DNA of 64,000 nt from an uncultured Lachnospiraceae bacterium (GCA_902786205.1 CADABQ010000002.1:1-64000); one strand, 5' to 3'. Shown: positions 27,588 to 36,368, counted from the stretch's first letter. Notes: generated by a model from the letters alone, not told the origin. Program-made: numbers and translations.

Positions 27588-27968
27588 ATGATGATGAACA
27601 ATTATGCAGGTAAAAGAATAATGGAAGGTTATTTCTTTATGAGCAGCTATAAATCAGAAGAGATGGTACAGAAAAAGATTGAAGAAACACAGCTTTTATG
27701 TCTGAAGAATGGAATTTTGCTAACAGCTGCAGGAATAGAACACAATCCGCCAGGGCACAAGGATATTGATCGTGAAAGTATCCGACAATTGATGAAGGAT
27801 ATGGAAAGTGGTCAATATGATGTATTAGTGTTGCGTAGTTTGCGTGATATTTGCTCTGATGAAGCAGATTGGGAAAATTTCATAAATCTGTTAGGAGAAT
27901 ATGGTGTTTTCATTTACAGCATAGAACAGGGTGTAATTGTTTTTAATAATTATGAGGAAGGTTGTTAA
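27588..27968 (+). CDS. Resolvase-like small protein without catalytic serine
   Basis: The 126-residue protein follows the outline of a serine-recombinase catalytic domain: YDVLVLRSLRDICSDEADW matches the conserved 'vvvkdlsRlgR' helix, and LLGEYGVFIYSIEQG matches the strand after it. The N-terminal strand with the nucleophile Ser is missing, so no strand exchange is expected. GTGGAG precedes the first of three adjacent Met codons. The MazF gene starts 20 bases after the stop, so the two are co-transcribed. It might act as a DNA-binding partner or an antitoxin-like protein; neither is shown. Confidence 0.55.
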   Translation: MMMNNYAGKRIMEGYFFMSSYKSEEMVQKKIEETQLLCLKNGILLTAAGIEHNPPGHKDIDRESIRQLMKDMESGQYDVLVLRSLRDICSDEADWENFINLLGEYGVFIYSIEQGVIVFNNYEEGC

Positions 27969-27988
27969 ATGATAGAGAGGTGACGGCA

Positions 27989-28345
27989 ATGAAGATCAGA
28001 CGTGGCGATATTTTGTACGCAGACCTTGGGACATGGAATAAAGGCAGTATACAAGGTGGAGTAAGACCAGTTATTGTAGTGAGCAATGATAAAGTAAATC
28101 GGTATAGTCCTGTTCTTACAATTGTTCCATTGTCAGGCAGGGTTTATAAGAAAAGAAATTTGCCTACGCATGTATTTGTGTCCGCCAACTATAATTCGGG
28201 ATTGGATAGACATAGTGTTGCGTTGTGTGAACAGGTAACAGCACTTCCGTATGATAGGGTTATTACAAAGTTTGGAAGTGTGAATGAGAGAACTTTGGAG
28301 CGAATTATCCAGGCGGTGCAGATCCAGATTGGAGTGTTTGGGTAA
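27989..28345 (+). CDS. PemK/MazF-type endoribonuclease toxin
   Basis: MazF toxins cut mRNA at short motifs. The family hallmarks are present: IRRGDILYADLG at the start, the conserved GGVRPVIVVSND with R and P of the active loop, TIVPLSG, and a late ALCEQVTALPYDRV. The length of 118 residues is standard. ATG 27989 with GAGGTG 7 bases before it is preferred to an upstream TTG at 27962 that overlaps the previous gene. No MazE-like antitoxin is adjacent; the only candidate partner is the 126-residue gene just upstream. A strong terminator follows. Confidence 0.87.
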   Translation: MKIRRGDILYADLGTWNKGSIQGGVRPVIVVSNDKVNRYSPVLTIVPLSGRVYKKRNLPTHVFVSANYNSGLDRHSVALCEQVTALPYDRVITKFGSVNERTLERIIQAVQIQIGVFG

Positions 28346-28360
28346 AAAGAGGAGTATAGT

Positions 28361-28386
28361 AAAGCCGGTCAGTGTACCGGCTTTTT
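28361..28386 (+). terminator. Rho-independent terminator after mazF-like gene
   Basis: AAAGCCGGT (28361-28369) pairs perfectly with ACCGGCTTT (28376-28384), ending in five T residues. Confidence 0.85.
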
Positions 28387-28464
28387 ACATAGGCAGTTAT
28401 TATGACTGTCATATTTTTATTTGAGAAATAATAGGCTAGAAGGAATAGGTTTTGAGGTGAAAAA

Positions 28465-28701
28465 ATGACAAGAGAAGAGATGTTAAGTGTAGATATTAAA
28501 ACAGTTCAAGCGGAAACGCTGAAAGATATTGGGGAGGTTGAATATATGGAAACAGACAATCCATTAGAAAAAGTGGAACATTTAAAAAAGCAGCTTGGAA
28601 ACCTATATGTACATAAAAGAGGACAAGTTATTGTTTTTAATGAATATACAGAGGGAAGAAGTATCAATGATGTGTTCGGCGTTCTGATAGCTTCGTCATA
28701 A
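28465..28701 (+). CDS. Small DUF6870-like protein
   Basis: The opening M-T-R-E-E-M-L-S-V-D-I-K-T-V and the later A-E-T-L-K-D-I resemble a short family of unknown function (DUF6870-like) that often lies beside recombinase genes in Lachnospiraceae. The usual C-terminal Cys pair is absent here; instead it ends in HKRGQVIVFNEYTEG. It has 78 residues. TTTTGAGGTG precedes the ATG. It is transcribed towards the serine recombinases. Function unknown. Confidence 0.6.
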   Translation: MTREEMLSVDIKTVQAETLKDIGEVEYMETDNPLEKVEHLKKQLGNLYVHKRGQVIVFNEYTEGRSINDVFGVLIASS

Positions 28702-28741
28702 AAATTATCGTGCAATTTGAAAAGTGTTATGTTATACTATG

Positions 28742-28793
28742 AGTAGAATCAATTTGGTGAACACCAGGAAGCAGTCTGGCAATTGCTTCTACT
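28742..28793 (+). promoter_or_regulatory. Long imperfect hairpin in the recombinase leader
   Basis: AGTAGAA (28742-28748) pairs with TTCTACT (28787-28793), and the pairing continues inwards through CAATT with AATTG after one mismatch; a GGTG/CACC hairpin lies in the loop. A possible promoter, GTGCAA-17-TATACT, ends just upstream. It may control expression of the recombinase operon. Confidence 0.4.
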
Positions 28794-28837
28794 TATAGTA
28801 TTTATCCTTGATAAACTATAAGAAAGAGGTGTTCCAT

Positions 28838-30505
28838 ATGAAGAACAAATTATCTAAAAAGTATCGTGGAGCCATCTATTTAAGATTATCAAAGGAAGAT
28901 GGCGATGTTGTTACCGGAAATAAGCAAGAGAGTAACAGTATTTCTAATCAGAAAGACCTGATCATGGAATTTCTGAAATCTAAAACGGACATAGAAGTAG
29001 TATCCGTTAGAGCAGATGACGGATATAGTGGAGTGGATTTTAATCGTCCGAATTTTCAATTATTATTAGAAGATATTAAAAAAGGAAAAGTTGACTGTGT
29101 GATTGTAAAGGATTTATCAAGATTTGGTAGAAACTACATCGAGGTGGGAAGATATTTAGAAAAAATCTTTCCAGCACTTGGAGTGCGTTTTATTGCTATC
29201 AATGATAACTATGACAGTATGGATCCGAATGGTTCGCAGGAAATAGTAGCAGCGTTTAAAAATCTAGTAAATGATTCATATTTGAGAGATTTATCTGTGA
29301 AAATACGAAGTCATTTGGATGTGAAAAGACGTAAAGGAGAGTATGTTGGTTCTTTTGTATGCTATGGTTATGTAAAAGATGAAAATGATAAAAATAAACT
29401 TGTGATTGACAAGTTTGCAGCGGAAGTAGTAAAGGATATTTTCCGCATGAAATTAAATGGAATGAGTCCTAGTGCTATTGCAGAAGCGTTAAATAAAAAC
29501 CATATTCTTTCTCCTATGGAATATAAAAAGAGCTTGGGAATGAAATATAATACTTCCTTTAAAATGAATAAGCAGGCATTATGGCGTGCAAATGCAGTTA
29601 CACGAATTTTAAGTAATGAGCTGTATACAGGTGTTTTGATACAAGGGAGAAAAAGCACTCCTAATCATAAGATAAAAAAAGCAGAGGTAAAAGATGAAAA
29701 AGAATGGGTTCGTATTGAAAATGCTCATGAACCTATTATAGAACGTTTTTACTTTGACTCCGTGCAGATGATTATGGAAAGAGAAACAAGGAAATCACCG
29801 GACAAAGACAATGTTTATGTATTAGGTGGACTGTTATATTGTGGTGACTGCGGAGCACCTATGATAAGACAGGTAAGTCGTGGAAAGAGAAAGTTTGAAG
29901 GTGATATTCCCAAGGAGTATGTTTATTATATTTGTAAAACAAGTCGAAAGACCAAAGAATGTACCAGCCATAGAATAAAGGAAGATGAATTATTGGATAC
30001 AGTATTTCACGAGATACAGTTTCACATAAAGACAGTTTTGGATGTGAAAAAAATCTTAGATCAGATGGATGAAGCACCAACTCGAGAAATAGAAATTAGA
30101 AAATTAGATGAACATATTCAAAAAAAGAAAGAAGAAGCATGGAAAGCAGAGAAACTGAAATCAGGAATTTATGAGGATTTGAAAGACGGTATATTAGATA
30201 AGATGGAATACCAGAATTTGAAAATGGAATTTAATCGTAGGATGGAAGAGGCAGAGGAAGCAATTGCTATTTACGAGGAAGAAAAGAAAAAAATATTAGA
30301 TAATAAATCTTCCAGATATGAGTGGATGAACTATTTTCAAAAATATCACGAATTAGAGCATCTAACCAGAGAGGTAGCAGTGCTTTTCTTAGATAGAATC
30401 CTTATTTATGAAGGAAAAAGAATAAAAATCCGCTATAGTTTTGGTGATAAGCTACAAAGTGTATTAGAATACTTAAAATCGAATGAAGTACAGGAGGCGA
30501 TGTAA
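28838..30505 (+). CDS. Large serine recombinase 1 (TnpX/TndX type)
   Basis: Large serine recombinases integrate and excise mobile DNA through a Ser-DNA link. The catalytic domain starts AIYLRLSKED with nucleophile S18, followed by the VIVKDLSRFGRNYIEVGRY helix. The 'recombinase' DNA-binding domain holds NGMSPSAIAEALN, and the zinc ribbon opens with LLYCGDCGAPM and closes with ICKTSRKTKEC. A coiled-coil region ends the 555-residue protein. ATG 28838 has AAGAGGTG 6 bases upstream; the longer frame from 28808 overlaps that site. It is the first of three recombinases, one base before the stop-start region of the second, so they form an operon. Confidence 0.92.
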   Translation: MKNKLSKKYRGAIYLRLSKEDGDVVTGNKQESNSISNQKDLIMEFLKSKTDIEVVSVRADDGYSGVDFNRPNFQLLLEDIKKGKVDCVIVKDLSRFGRNYIEVGRYLEKIFPALGVRFIAINDNYDSMDPNGSQEIVAAFKNLVNDSYLRDLSVKIRSHLDVKRRKGEYVGSFVCYGYVKDENDKNKLVIDKFAAEVVKDIFRMKLNGMSPSAIAEALNKNHILSPMEYKKSLGMKYNTSFKMNKQALWRANAVTRILSNELYTGVLIQGRKSTPNHKIKKAEVKDEKEWVRIENAHEPIIERFYFDSVQMIMERETRKSPDKDNVYVLGGLLYCGDCGAPMIRQVSRGKRKFEGDIPKEYVYYICKTSRKTKECTSHRIKEDELLDTVFHEIQFHIKTVLDVKKILDQMDEAPTREIEIRKLDEHIQKKKEEAWKAEKLKSGIYEDLKDGILDKMEYQNLKMEFNRRMEEAEEAIAIYEEEKKKILDNKSSRYEWMNYFQKYHELEHLTREVAVLFLDRILIYEGKRIKIRYSFGDKLQSVLEYLKSNEVQEAM

Positions 30506-30506
30506 T

Positions 30507-32252
30507 ATGGCAAGAAAGAAAAGATTAAACACCGCCGCAATTTTAAGCGATGACAATCAAAGTGTTTTGATTGAAAAAGCACCAAAGAAAGAGAACCAGT
30601 ATGCTTATAAAACGGCTTTGTATGTAAGATTATCTGTGGAAGATAGCGGAAAAGAAAATGGGGATAGCATTGAAAATCAGATTGCTCTAGTGGAAAAGTT
30701 TATTGAGGGAAAAGATGAATTTGAATTCTATCACTTATATGTTGATAATGGTTCCAGTGGTGTTAATTTTAGCCGACCTGCCTTTTCAGAAATGATGGAT
30801 GCAATCAAGGCAGGAAAGGTGAATTGCGTGATCGTAAAAGATTTATCCAGACTTGGTCGAAATTATCTGGATGCTGGAACTTATTTAGAACAAATCTTTC
30901 CATTTTATCATGTAAGATTTATTTCTGTTATGGATGGATATGATAGTCTTCATTCTAATGCAGTAGATGAAGGAATGATAATTCCGCTAAAGAACCTGAT
31001 AAATGCAAGTTATGCGAAAGATATTTCAAAAAAAGTAAGCAGTGCAATGCAGGTAAAAATGCGACAGGGAAAATATCTTGGAAATCATGCACCTTATGGG
31101 TATGAAAAAGATCCAAAAGATAAAGGGCATTTATTGATTGACCAAAAGGTGTCCGGTAATGTTCGGATGATATTTGAATGGTTCCTGCAGGGAATGAGTC
31201 TGGGGAAGATTGCCAGACAGTTAAATGAACAGGGAATTTTATGTCCGGCAAGGTATCTTCACGAGCAAGGTGTATATCATACGGACAAACATAAGAACTC
31301 TATATGGAGAATAAAGACAGTAAAGACTATTTTGCAAAATCATGTGTATATAGGTGAGATCATAGCGGGGAAAGAACGAACTTCCATTATTGAAGGAATC
31401 AATCGAAAAGCAATGAAAGAAGAGGACTGGTATATCTCAAAAAATATGCATGAAGCTATTATTTCTGAAAAAGATTTTTACCTGGCACAAGACAGGCTGG
31501 GGAAAATTAAGGAAGATTGGGATAAATATGCATATAGTTATAATGATTTTGTAGCTCCTAATTTGTATAAGGGTAAAATCAGATGTGCAAAATGTGGACG
31601 AGCAATGAAACTTGTTAAGGTGATCCGTGGAAAAGGGACGAAATATGAAAAGCGTGTAGCTGACTATTTCTGTTCGGGATTTAAGGATTGTAGCGAGGAG
31701 AAGTGTAAGGATGTAGTGATTAGTAAAAAGGAATTAGATCAGGCGATAGAAGCAGAGTTAAAATTACACTTAAAAACCTTCGTAGATACAGAACAAATGA
31801 TTGCACAGTTAAATAGAACCCCAAAAGTTACAGCTGCTTGCGAGGACATTCAGAAACAGATTAGAATGAAGAAATCTCGAATATGTAAATTGCAATCCTT
31901 AAATGAAGGAATTTATGAGGATTTAAAAGAAGAGGTCATTGATGAAAAAGAGTACCTGTCTTTGCGAAAATCATATGCAAATGAGATAAAAGAAACGGAA
32001 AGGCAGGTAGCACAGTTAGAAAACACATTGTCAGAGTATACCGTTGATTTTCACACAAAAAGTGATTTGGCAGCTAAGATAAAAGAATGTGTTGATTTTA
32101 AAGAATTAACAAAAGAGTATGTAGACAATTTTTTGTTGAAAATAATGGTAGATGAAGGGAAAAGAGTGACAGTTACTTATAATTTTGAAGATGAATTCAA
32201 AGAACTTTTAAATATACTCGAAAAGAGGGAAAAGGAGGAAGCGAATGAATAA
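30507..32252 (+). CDS. Large serine recombinase 2
   Basis: The catalytic core is ALYVRLSVED with nucleophile S43, then VIVKDLSRLGRNYLDAGTYL. The DNA-binding part (GMSLGKIARQLNEQGIL) and the zinc ribbon (KIRCAKCGRAMKL, then YFCSGFKDC) follow, and a coiled coil ends it. At 581 residues it has a ~25-residue N-terminal extension compared with its neighbours. ATG 30507 is chosen for AGGAGG (30492-30497) 9 bases upstream, which lies inside the end of recombinase 1. The last 8 bases overlap recombinase 3. The three proteins differ widely from each other, so this is not a recent duplication; they probably act together. Confidence 0.92.
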   Translation: MARKKRLNTAAILSDDNQSVLIEKAPKKENQYAYKTALYVRLSVEDSGKENGDSIENQIALVEKFIEGKDEFEFYHLYVDNGSSGVNFSRPAFSEMMDAIKAGKVNCVIVKDLSRLGRNYLDAGTYLEQIFPFYHVRFISVMDGYDSLHSNAVDEGMIIPLKNLINASYAKDISKKVSSAMQVKMRQGKYLGNHAPYGYEKDPKDKGHLLIDQKVSGNVRMIFEWFLQGMSLGKIARQLNEQGILCPARYLHEQGVYHTDKHKNSIWRIKTVKTILQNHVYIGEIIAGKERTSIIEGINRKAMKEEDWYISKNMHEAIISEKDFYLAQDRLGKIKEDWDKYAYSYNDFVAPNLYKGKIRCAKCGRAMKLVKVIRGKGTKYEKRVADYFCSGFKDCSEEKCKDVVISKKELDQAIEAELKLHLKTFVDTEQMIAQLNRTPKVTAACEDIQKQIRMKKSRICKLQSLNEGIYEDLKEEVIDEKEYLSLRKSYANEIKETERQVAQLENTLSEYTVDFHTKSDLAAKIKECVDFKELTKEYVDNFLLKIMVDEGKRVTVTYNFEDEFKELLNILEKREKEEANE

Positions 32253-33825
32253 GAGGATGCATATTACAGATGTACAGCCCTATACAATTGCAATGTACAT
32301 TAGGTTATCCAAGGAAGATCTGGATATGAAAGGCAACGAAAATAAGATAGAAAGTAATAGCATTACAAGTCAAAGAAGTTTGTTGCAAGAGTATATTAGG
32401 GAACATGATGAATTTAGTGACTGTAAAGTAATTGAAAAATGTGATGATGGTTTTTCTGGTAAAAAATTTGACAGACCGGAATTCTGTGAACTGCTGGATA
32501 TGGCAAAAGAAGGAAAAGTAGATTGCATTATCGTAAAAGATTTTTCCAGATTTGGAAGAGACTATGTGGAAATCGGTAATTATTTGGAGCAGGTTTTTCC
32601 AAGTTTAGGTGTTCGGTTTATTTCTGTAAATGACCATTATGACAGTTGTCAGAATAAAGACCAGGCAGCAGGTTTGGAAGTGGCATTTAAGAATGTAATC
32701 TATGATTTTTATAGTAGAGATACTTCCAAAAAGATTAGGACAGTAAGGAGAAAATTAGCTCTGGAAGGCAGTTTCGCAAGTGCAAATGCACCTTATGGTT
32801 ATAAGAAATCAAAGGCAGATAAGCATAAACTTGTGATTAACCCGGATACAGCACCAGTTGTATTGAAAATATTTGAACTAAAATTAACAGGAATATCTGT
32901 GGCTGAGATAACAAGAGTACTAAATATGGAAGGAATACCATCACCGGCACAATATGCAATTGATACGAAGACCGGAATGGACTGGAGAAAAGTGAATGAG
33001 AAGACTGGATGGGATTCTTCCAAGGTGATGGCAATTCTTAGGGATGAAAGATATACAGGTACTATGGTTTCCTTGAAACGGAAATTAAATGGTATATATG
33101 GCAAAGACACATATGTAGATAAGGAAGATTGGGTTCGAGTGGAAAATACACATGAGGGTATTGTATCGAAAGAAATGTATGAGAAAGTACAAAGTATTAT
33201 AGTAAATTTTGAGAAAAGTCATACGAATGTGAATCGGTACAATCCTTTCACTTGCGGCTGTTGTGGAAGAAAAATATCCAAAAGCAGACTGAAAACGCAT
33301 TATTGGTGCAGATATGGAGAAGTAAACCCAAGAGCAGAGTGCTATCAGGCAGAATATGATGCAGATAAGCTGGAAGGAATTGTACTTTCAGAGTTGAAAT
33401 GGCATATAAATGAGTTTTTACAAATGGATCAGGTGAGAAAGAAGGCTGATGAAAATAAGATACCAGTGGAAGGCAACATAGAATTATATGAAAAAATGGT
33501 AAAGCAGCTTACTTTATCGAAGACAACCTTGTATGAACGTTATAAGGATGGAAGTTTAGAAAAAGAAGAGTATATTGAAAGTAGAAAAGAGGTGGAGGAA
33601 AAGATAAGAGAATATGAAGAGATGATTGCACAAAGTTCTATTCTTGATAAAAAGAAAAAAGAAGAGGATGATGGTTACGAAAAGTTGTTAAAACTAGTTG
33701 ACCAATATAAAAATTCTGATACATTGACAAAAGAAATACAGGAAGCATTTATAGACAGAGTTTATGTGTATCCGGGATTTCGGATAAAAATTGTATGGAA
33801 ATTTGAAGATGTATTTGGAAATTAA
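32245..33825 (+). CDS. Large serine recombinase 3
   Basis: The catalytic domain is AMYIRLSKED with S22, then IIVKDFSRFGRDYVEIGNYL. The recombinase domain (GISVAEITRVLNMEGIPSP) and a compact zinc ribbon (FTCGCCGRKISKS, then YWCRYG) follow, with a C-terminal coiled coil. It has 526 residues. AAAGGAGG lies 6 bases before the ATG, inside the end of recombinase 2, and the genes overlap by 8 bases, so translation is coupled. As the last recombinase gene it may lie near the attachment end of the element. No att repeat was identified around it. Confidence 0.92.
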   Translation: MNKRMHITDVQPYTIAMYIRLSKEDLDMKGNENKIESNSITSQRSLLQEYIREHDEFSDCKVIEKCDDGFSGKKFDRPEFCELLDMAKEGKVDCIIVKDFSRFGRDYVEIGNYLEQVFPSLGVRFISVNDHYDSCQNKDQAAGLEVAFKNVIYDFYSRDTSKKIRTVRRKLALEGSFASANAPYGYKKSKADKHKLVINPDTAPVVLKIFELKLTGISVAEITRVLNMEGIPSPAQYAIDTKTGMDWRKVNEKTGWDSSKVMAILRDERYTGTMVSLKRKLNGIYGKDTYVDKEDWVRVENTHEGIVSKEMYEKVQSIIVNFEKSHTNVNRYNPFTCGCCGRKISKSRLKTHYWCRYGEVNPRAECYQAEYDADKLEGIVLSELKWHINEFLQMDQVRKKADENKIPVEGNIELYEKMVKQLTLSKTTLYERYKDGSLEKEEYIESRKEVEEKIREYEEMIAQSSILDKKKKEEDDGYEKLLKLVDQYKNSDTLTKEIQEAFIDRVYVYPGFRIKIVWKFEDVFGN

Positions 33826-34036
33826 GAAAAGTAAAAAAAATCGAAAAAAAATAATTTTTTTTGATATTAACTTGACACAAGCAGATTGTGTGGAACGGCT
33901 ACAGTACATTAACCCATCCTTGGCAAAAGAGGTTCGTAAAGTATTGGATGTGAATAAACTGGAGAGACATATTCGGGGAGGAATGGCGACAAAGGAAAAA
34001 TATTTAAATCATCGAGATGAGAAAATCTCTTCCTAG
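33809..34036 (+). CDS. Small ORF after the recombinases, unknown
   Basis: The frame overlaps the end of recombinase 3 and gives 75 residues, with a lysine-rich start and a plausible protein-like second half (LTQADCVERLQYINPSLAKE, then ERHIRGGMATKEKYLNHRD). No ribosome binding site of strength is seen, and the first third is low complexity. It may be the remnant of a longer gene cut by the element end. Confidence 0.3.
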   Translation: MYLEIKKSKKNRKKIIFFDINLTQADCVERLQYINPSLAKEVRKVLDVNKLERHIRGGMATKEKYLNHRDEKISS

Positions 34037-34090
34037 ATTACAATAAGGTTTTGAGTAGGTTCAGACTTAGATAAATGGTTTGTGTAAATA

Positions 34091-34120
34091 AAAAGAGAAA
34101 GGCAAATGCCTTTCTCTTTT
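34091..34120. terminator. Bidirectional terminator
   Basis: AAAAGAGAAAGGCA (34091-34104) and TGCCTTTCTCTTTT (34107-34120) form a perfect 14-base-pair stem with an AA loop, with A-tract and T-tract at its ends. It overlaps the stop codon of the minus-strand CHAP gene and can serve both strands. Confidence 0.85.
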
Positions 34121-34694
34121 AGTCTTCTACCGTTAATGAAACTTTTGTAGTTTTAACATTAGCTTCGCTTTTTAATCGATAGAAACGAACGCTAGAGGAA
34201 CGAACGGTACGATTTACGACGCATTGCGTTGAACTGCTTTGTGTCCATTTCCAATTTTGTTCGATTAACGTTACACTTCCATTGGCATTGATTTTTTTGG
34301 CAATTGCCCAATGGGTTGTACCATGATTCGTGTTCATAGCTACAATATCTCCAACATGTGGTTTTGATACACGAACGAAACTATCACCACTAGTGATTGG
34401 AGTGCGGTTATATAACAAATTTGATACGTTTTTTCCGTATACTTTCTTGTAGTATCTTTTTACATAAGCTGCGCAAGAATAAAATTTGTTACTACCGTCA
34501 TTCTTTCCTTTACGGTAGTAAGCTTTCACTCCATTGAATTTGTCTACGACTTGACGAGCTGATTTTGTAACTCGGATTTGTCTAGATTTATAAATGGAAG
34601 AAGCGTTTGTTGTGATTCCGCTTGGTACGACTATTGTTGCAATAATTGCGGCTGCTATAAAAAATAAAAACAACCGTTTTTGTGTTGATTTCAT
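34119..34694 (-). CDS. Secreted CHAP-like cysteine hydrolase
   Basis: The 191-residue protein starts with a signal peptide (MKSTQKRLFLFFIAAAIIAT, cleavage probably after a T-N-A-S region). The domain shows a Cys in SCAAYVKRYY (nucleophile), His in THWAIAKKI, and Asn in IEQNWKW, the triad order of CHAP/NlpC-like peptidases that cut peptidoglycan. Met at 34694 is chosen because it begins the signal peptide and has AGGAAAGGAA upstream; the longer frame reads through leader sequence. A good sigma-A promoter and a palindrome lie upstream on the same strand, so it is a single-gene unit with possible repression. Substrate is inferred from the fold. Confidence 0.72.
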   Translation of the reverse strand: MKSTQKRLFLFFIAAAIIATIVVPSGITTNASSIYKSRQIRVTKSARQVVDKFNGVKAYYRKGKNDGSNKFYSCAAYVKRYYKKVYGKNVSNLLYNRTPITSGDSFVRVSKPHVGDIVAMNTNHGTTHWAIAKKINANGSVTLIEQNWKWTQSSSTQCVVNRTVRSSSVRFYRLKSEANVKTTKVSLTVED

Positions 34695-34762
34695 AAAAGT
34701 AGTTCCTTTCCTGCTTTTTAAATCTTTTAAGCATTGTAGTTTTTCCTTGTTTCCTCTGAAAT

Positions 34763-34779
34763 GTTCAAGCATCTTGAAC
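34763..34779 (-). promoter_or_regulatory. Palindrome downstream of the CHAP gene promoter
   Basis: GTTCAAG-CAT-CTTGAAC is a perfect dyad with 7-base arms. It falls about 8-24 bases after the expected start of transcription of the minus-strand gene, so it could be an operator or a 5' hairpin in the transcript. Confidence 0.5.
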
Positions 34780-34793
34780 AACACAACATCGTT

Positions 34794-34822
34794 AGTATAA
34801 CAAAAAACTTGCGTTTTTGCAA
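34794..34822 (-). promoter_or_regulatory. Sigma-A promoter of the CHAP gene
   Basis: Read on the minus strand, TTGCAA (34822-34817), a 17-base spacer and TATACT (34799-34794) form a good promoter pointing at the secreted hydrolase. Confidence 0.7.
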
Positions 34823-35045
34823 TGAAAAACAGGAGGGAAATGTAAATATTAGTACATAATTACAAAAATATTACAGAATATTGTATAAAATTACAAGCTA
34901 ATGAAGTAAAAAAGACAAAAATTGTACAATTTTGCGTTTGCAAAATTGATTGTTTATTTTGTCGGAAAAATACGATAAAATATAAGAGCAAATAAAAAAA
35001 TGTAACAAAAATTGGAAATGGAAACATTTCGGGAAGGAGAGCGGC

Positions 35046-36368
35046 ATGAAAGGTGCAACATTTAAAGGTGGGACACATCCATTTGAAGGAAAGGATCTGT
35101 CTAAAGATTTGCCGGTAAAAAAAATAGTACCTACAGGGGAGATGGTTTATCCAGTTTCTCAACATATAGGTGCGCCTGCGCAGCCAATTGTAAAACCTGG
35201 TGATCATGTTTTGGTTGGACAGACAATTGCAGAAGCAGGAGGTTTTGTTTCCACGGATATTTGCAGTTCAGTATCCGGAACAGTAAAAAAAATAGAAAAA
35301 AGGCTTACTGTGTCAGGTGCTATGGTAGATTCTATTATTATAGAAAACGATAAGGAATATACCAAAATAGAAGGATTTGGAGAGAAACGGGAGTATCGTT
35401 CACTTTCAAAAGAGGAAATCAGAGAATGTATCAAAAAAGCTGGTATTGTTGGTATGGGAGGAGCTGGTTTTCCTACACATGTTAAATTAGCGCCGAAGGA
35501 TGATAATGCGATTGATTATGTATTAGTAAATGGAGCGGAGTGTGAACCGTATCTGACTTCGGATTATAGAATGATGCTAGAATGTCCAGAGGAAATTATC
35601 GGGGGATTAAAGGTTATTTTATCTTTATTTCCAAATGCAAAAGGTTATATTTGTATTGAAGATAATAAACCAGAAGCGATTAAGGTGTTAGAACAACAGG
35701 TGCTAAAAGAAGAGCGCATTTCTGTAAAGGTATTAAAGACAAAGTATCCGCAGGGTGCAGAAAGAACGCTTATCTATGCAGCTACCGGTCGGATGATCAA
35801 TTCTAAGATGTTACCAGCAGATGCAGGATGTGTTGTAAATAATATTGACACAGTGATATCCGTTTATAAGGCGGTCTGTCAAAATATACCATTGATTCGA
35901 AGAATTGTTACTGTGACAGGCGAAGGTGCAAATCATCCACAAAACTTTGAAGTACCAACTGGGATGAGTTATAAGGAAGTTTTAGAGCAGGCTGGTGGAT
36001 GCAATGAAAAAACAGTGAAAATAATTTCAGGTGGTCCGATGATGGGTATGGCTTTATACGATATTGATGTACCGGTTATGAAGACATCTTCTGCACTTCT
36101 TTGCCTTACAAAGGACGAGGTTGCAGAACAGGAGCCTACAGCGTGTATTCGATGTGGACGATGTGTTTCTGTCTGTCCAAGTAAGCTTGTTCCACAGATG
36201 ATGCTTTCATATGCAGAAAAATTTGATAACGAAGGCTTTGTTAAAATCAATGGTATGGAATGTTATGAATGTGGATCTTGCACATATGTTTGTCCTGCCA
36301 AGAGAAGATTGACACAGTCCTTTAAACAGACACGACGTAGTGTGATGGATAGTAGAAGAAAGCAATAG
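35046..36368 (+). CDS. rnfC: Rnf complex subunit C
   Basis: RnfC is the peripheral NADH/FMN-binding subunit of the Rnf complex, which couples electron flow from reduced ferredoxin to NAD+ with ion export. The N-terminus has the RnfC barrel (GGTHPFEGKDLS, then VGQTIAEAGGFVS), the middle the Complex I 51-kDa-like NADH fold (GMGGAGFPTHVKL, then VLVNGAECEPYL), and the C-terminus two 4Fe-4S sites: C367-x2-C370-x2-C373-x3-C377 and C406-x2-C409-x2-C412-x3-C416. The length of 440 residues is usual for Firmicutes. GGAAGGAG lies before the ATG. It is the first gene of the order C-D-G-E-A-B; gaps are 5-30 bases throughout. Confidence 0.95.
   Translation: MKGATFKGGTHPFEGKDLSKDLPVKKIVPTGEMVYPVSQHIGAPAQPIVKPGDHVLVGQTIAEAGGFVSTDICSSVSGTVKKIEKRLTVSGAMVDSIIIENDKEYTKIEGFGEKREYRSLSKEEIRECIKKAGIVGMGGAGFPTHVKLAPKDDNAIDYVLVNGAECEPYLTSDYRMMLECPEEIIGGLKVILSLFPNAKGYICIEDNKPEAIKVLEQQVLKEERISVKVLKTKYPQGAERTLIYAATGRMINSKMLPADAGCVVNNIDTVISVYKAVCQNIPLIRRIVTVTGEGANHPQNFEVPTGMSYKEVLEQAGGCNEKTVKIISGGPMMGMALYDIDVPVMKTSSALLCLTKDEVAEQEPTACIRCGRCVSVCPSKLVPQMMLSYAEKFDNEGFVKINGMECYECGSCTYVCPAKRRLTQSFKQTRRSVMDSRRKQ

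Larger units (their letters stand above)
23831..34036. mobile_element. Probable regulatory/recombination end of an integrative element
   Basis: The span holds an ImmA/ImmR-like pair, other XRE and zinc-ribbon regulators, MazF, a DUF6870-like protein and three tandem large serine recombinases, a grouping common on Clostridial integrative elements. No conjugation genes are visible here, and neither end was located by direct repeats. The defence island to the left may be its cargo. The right end should lie between the last recombinase and the terminator at 34091. Confidence 0.45.
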
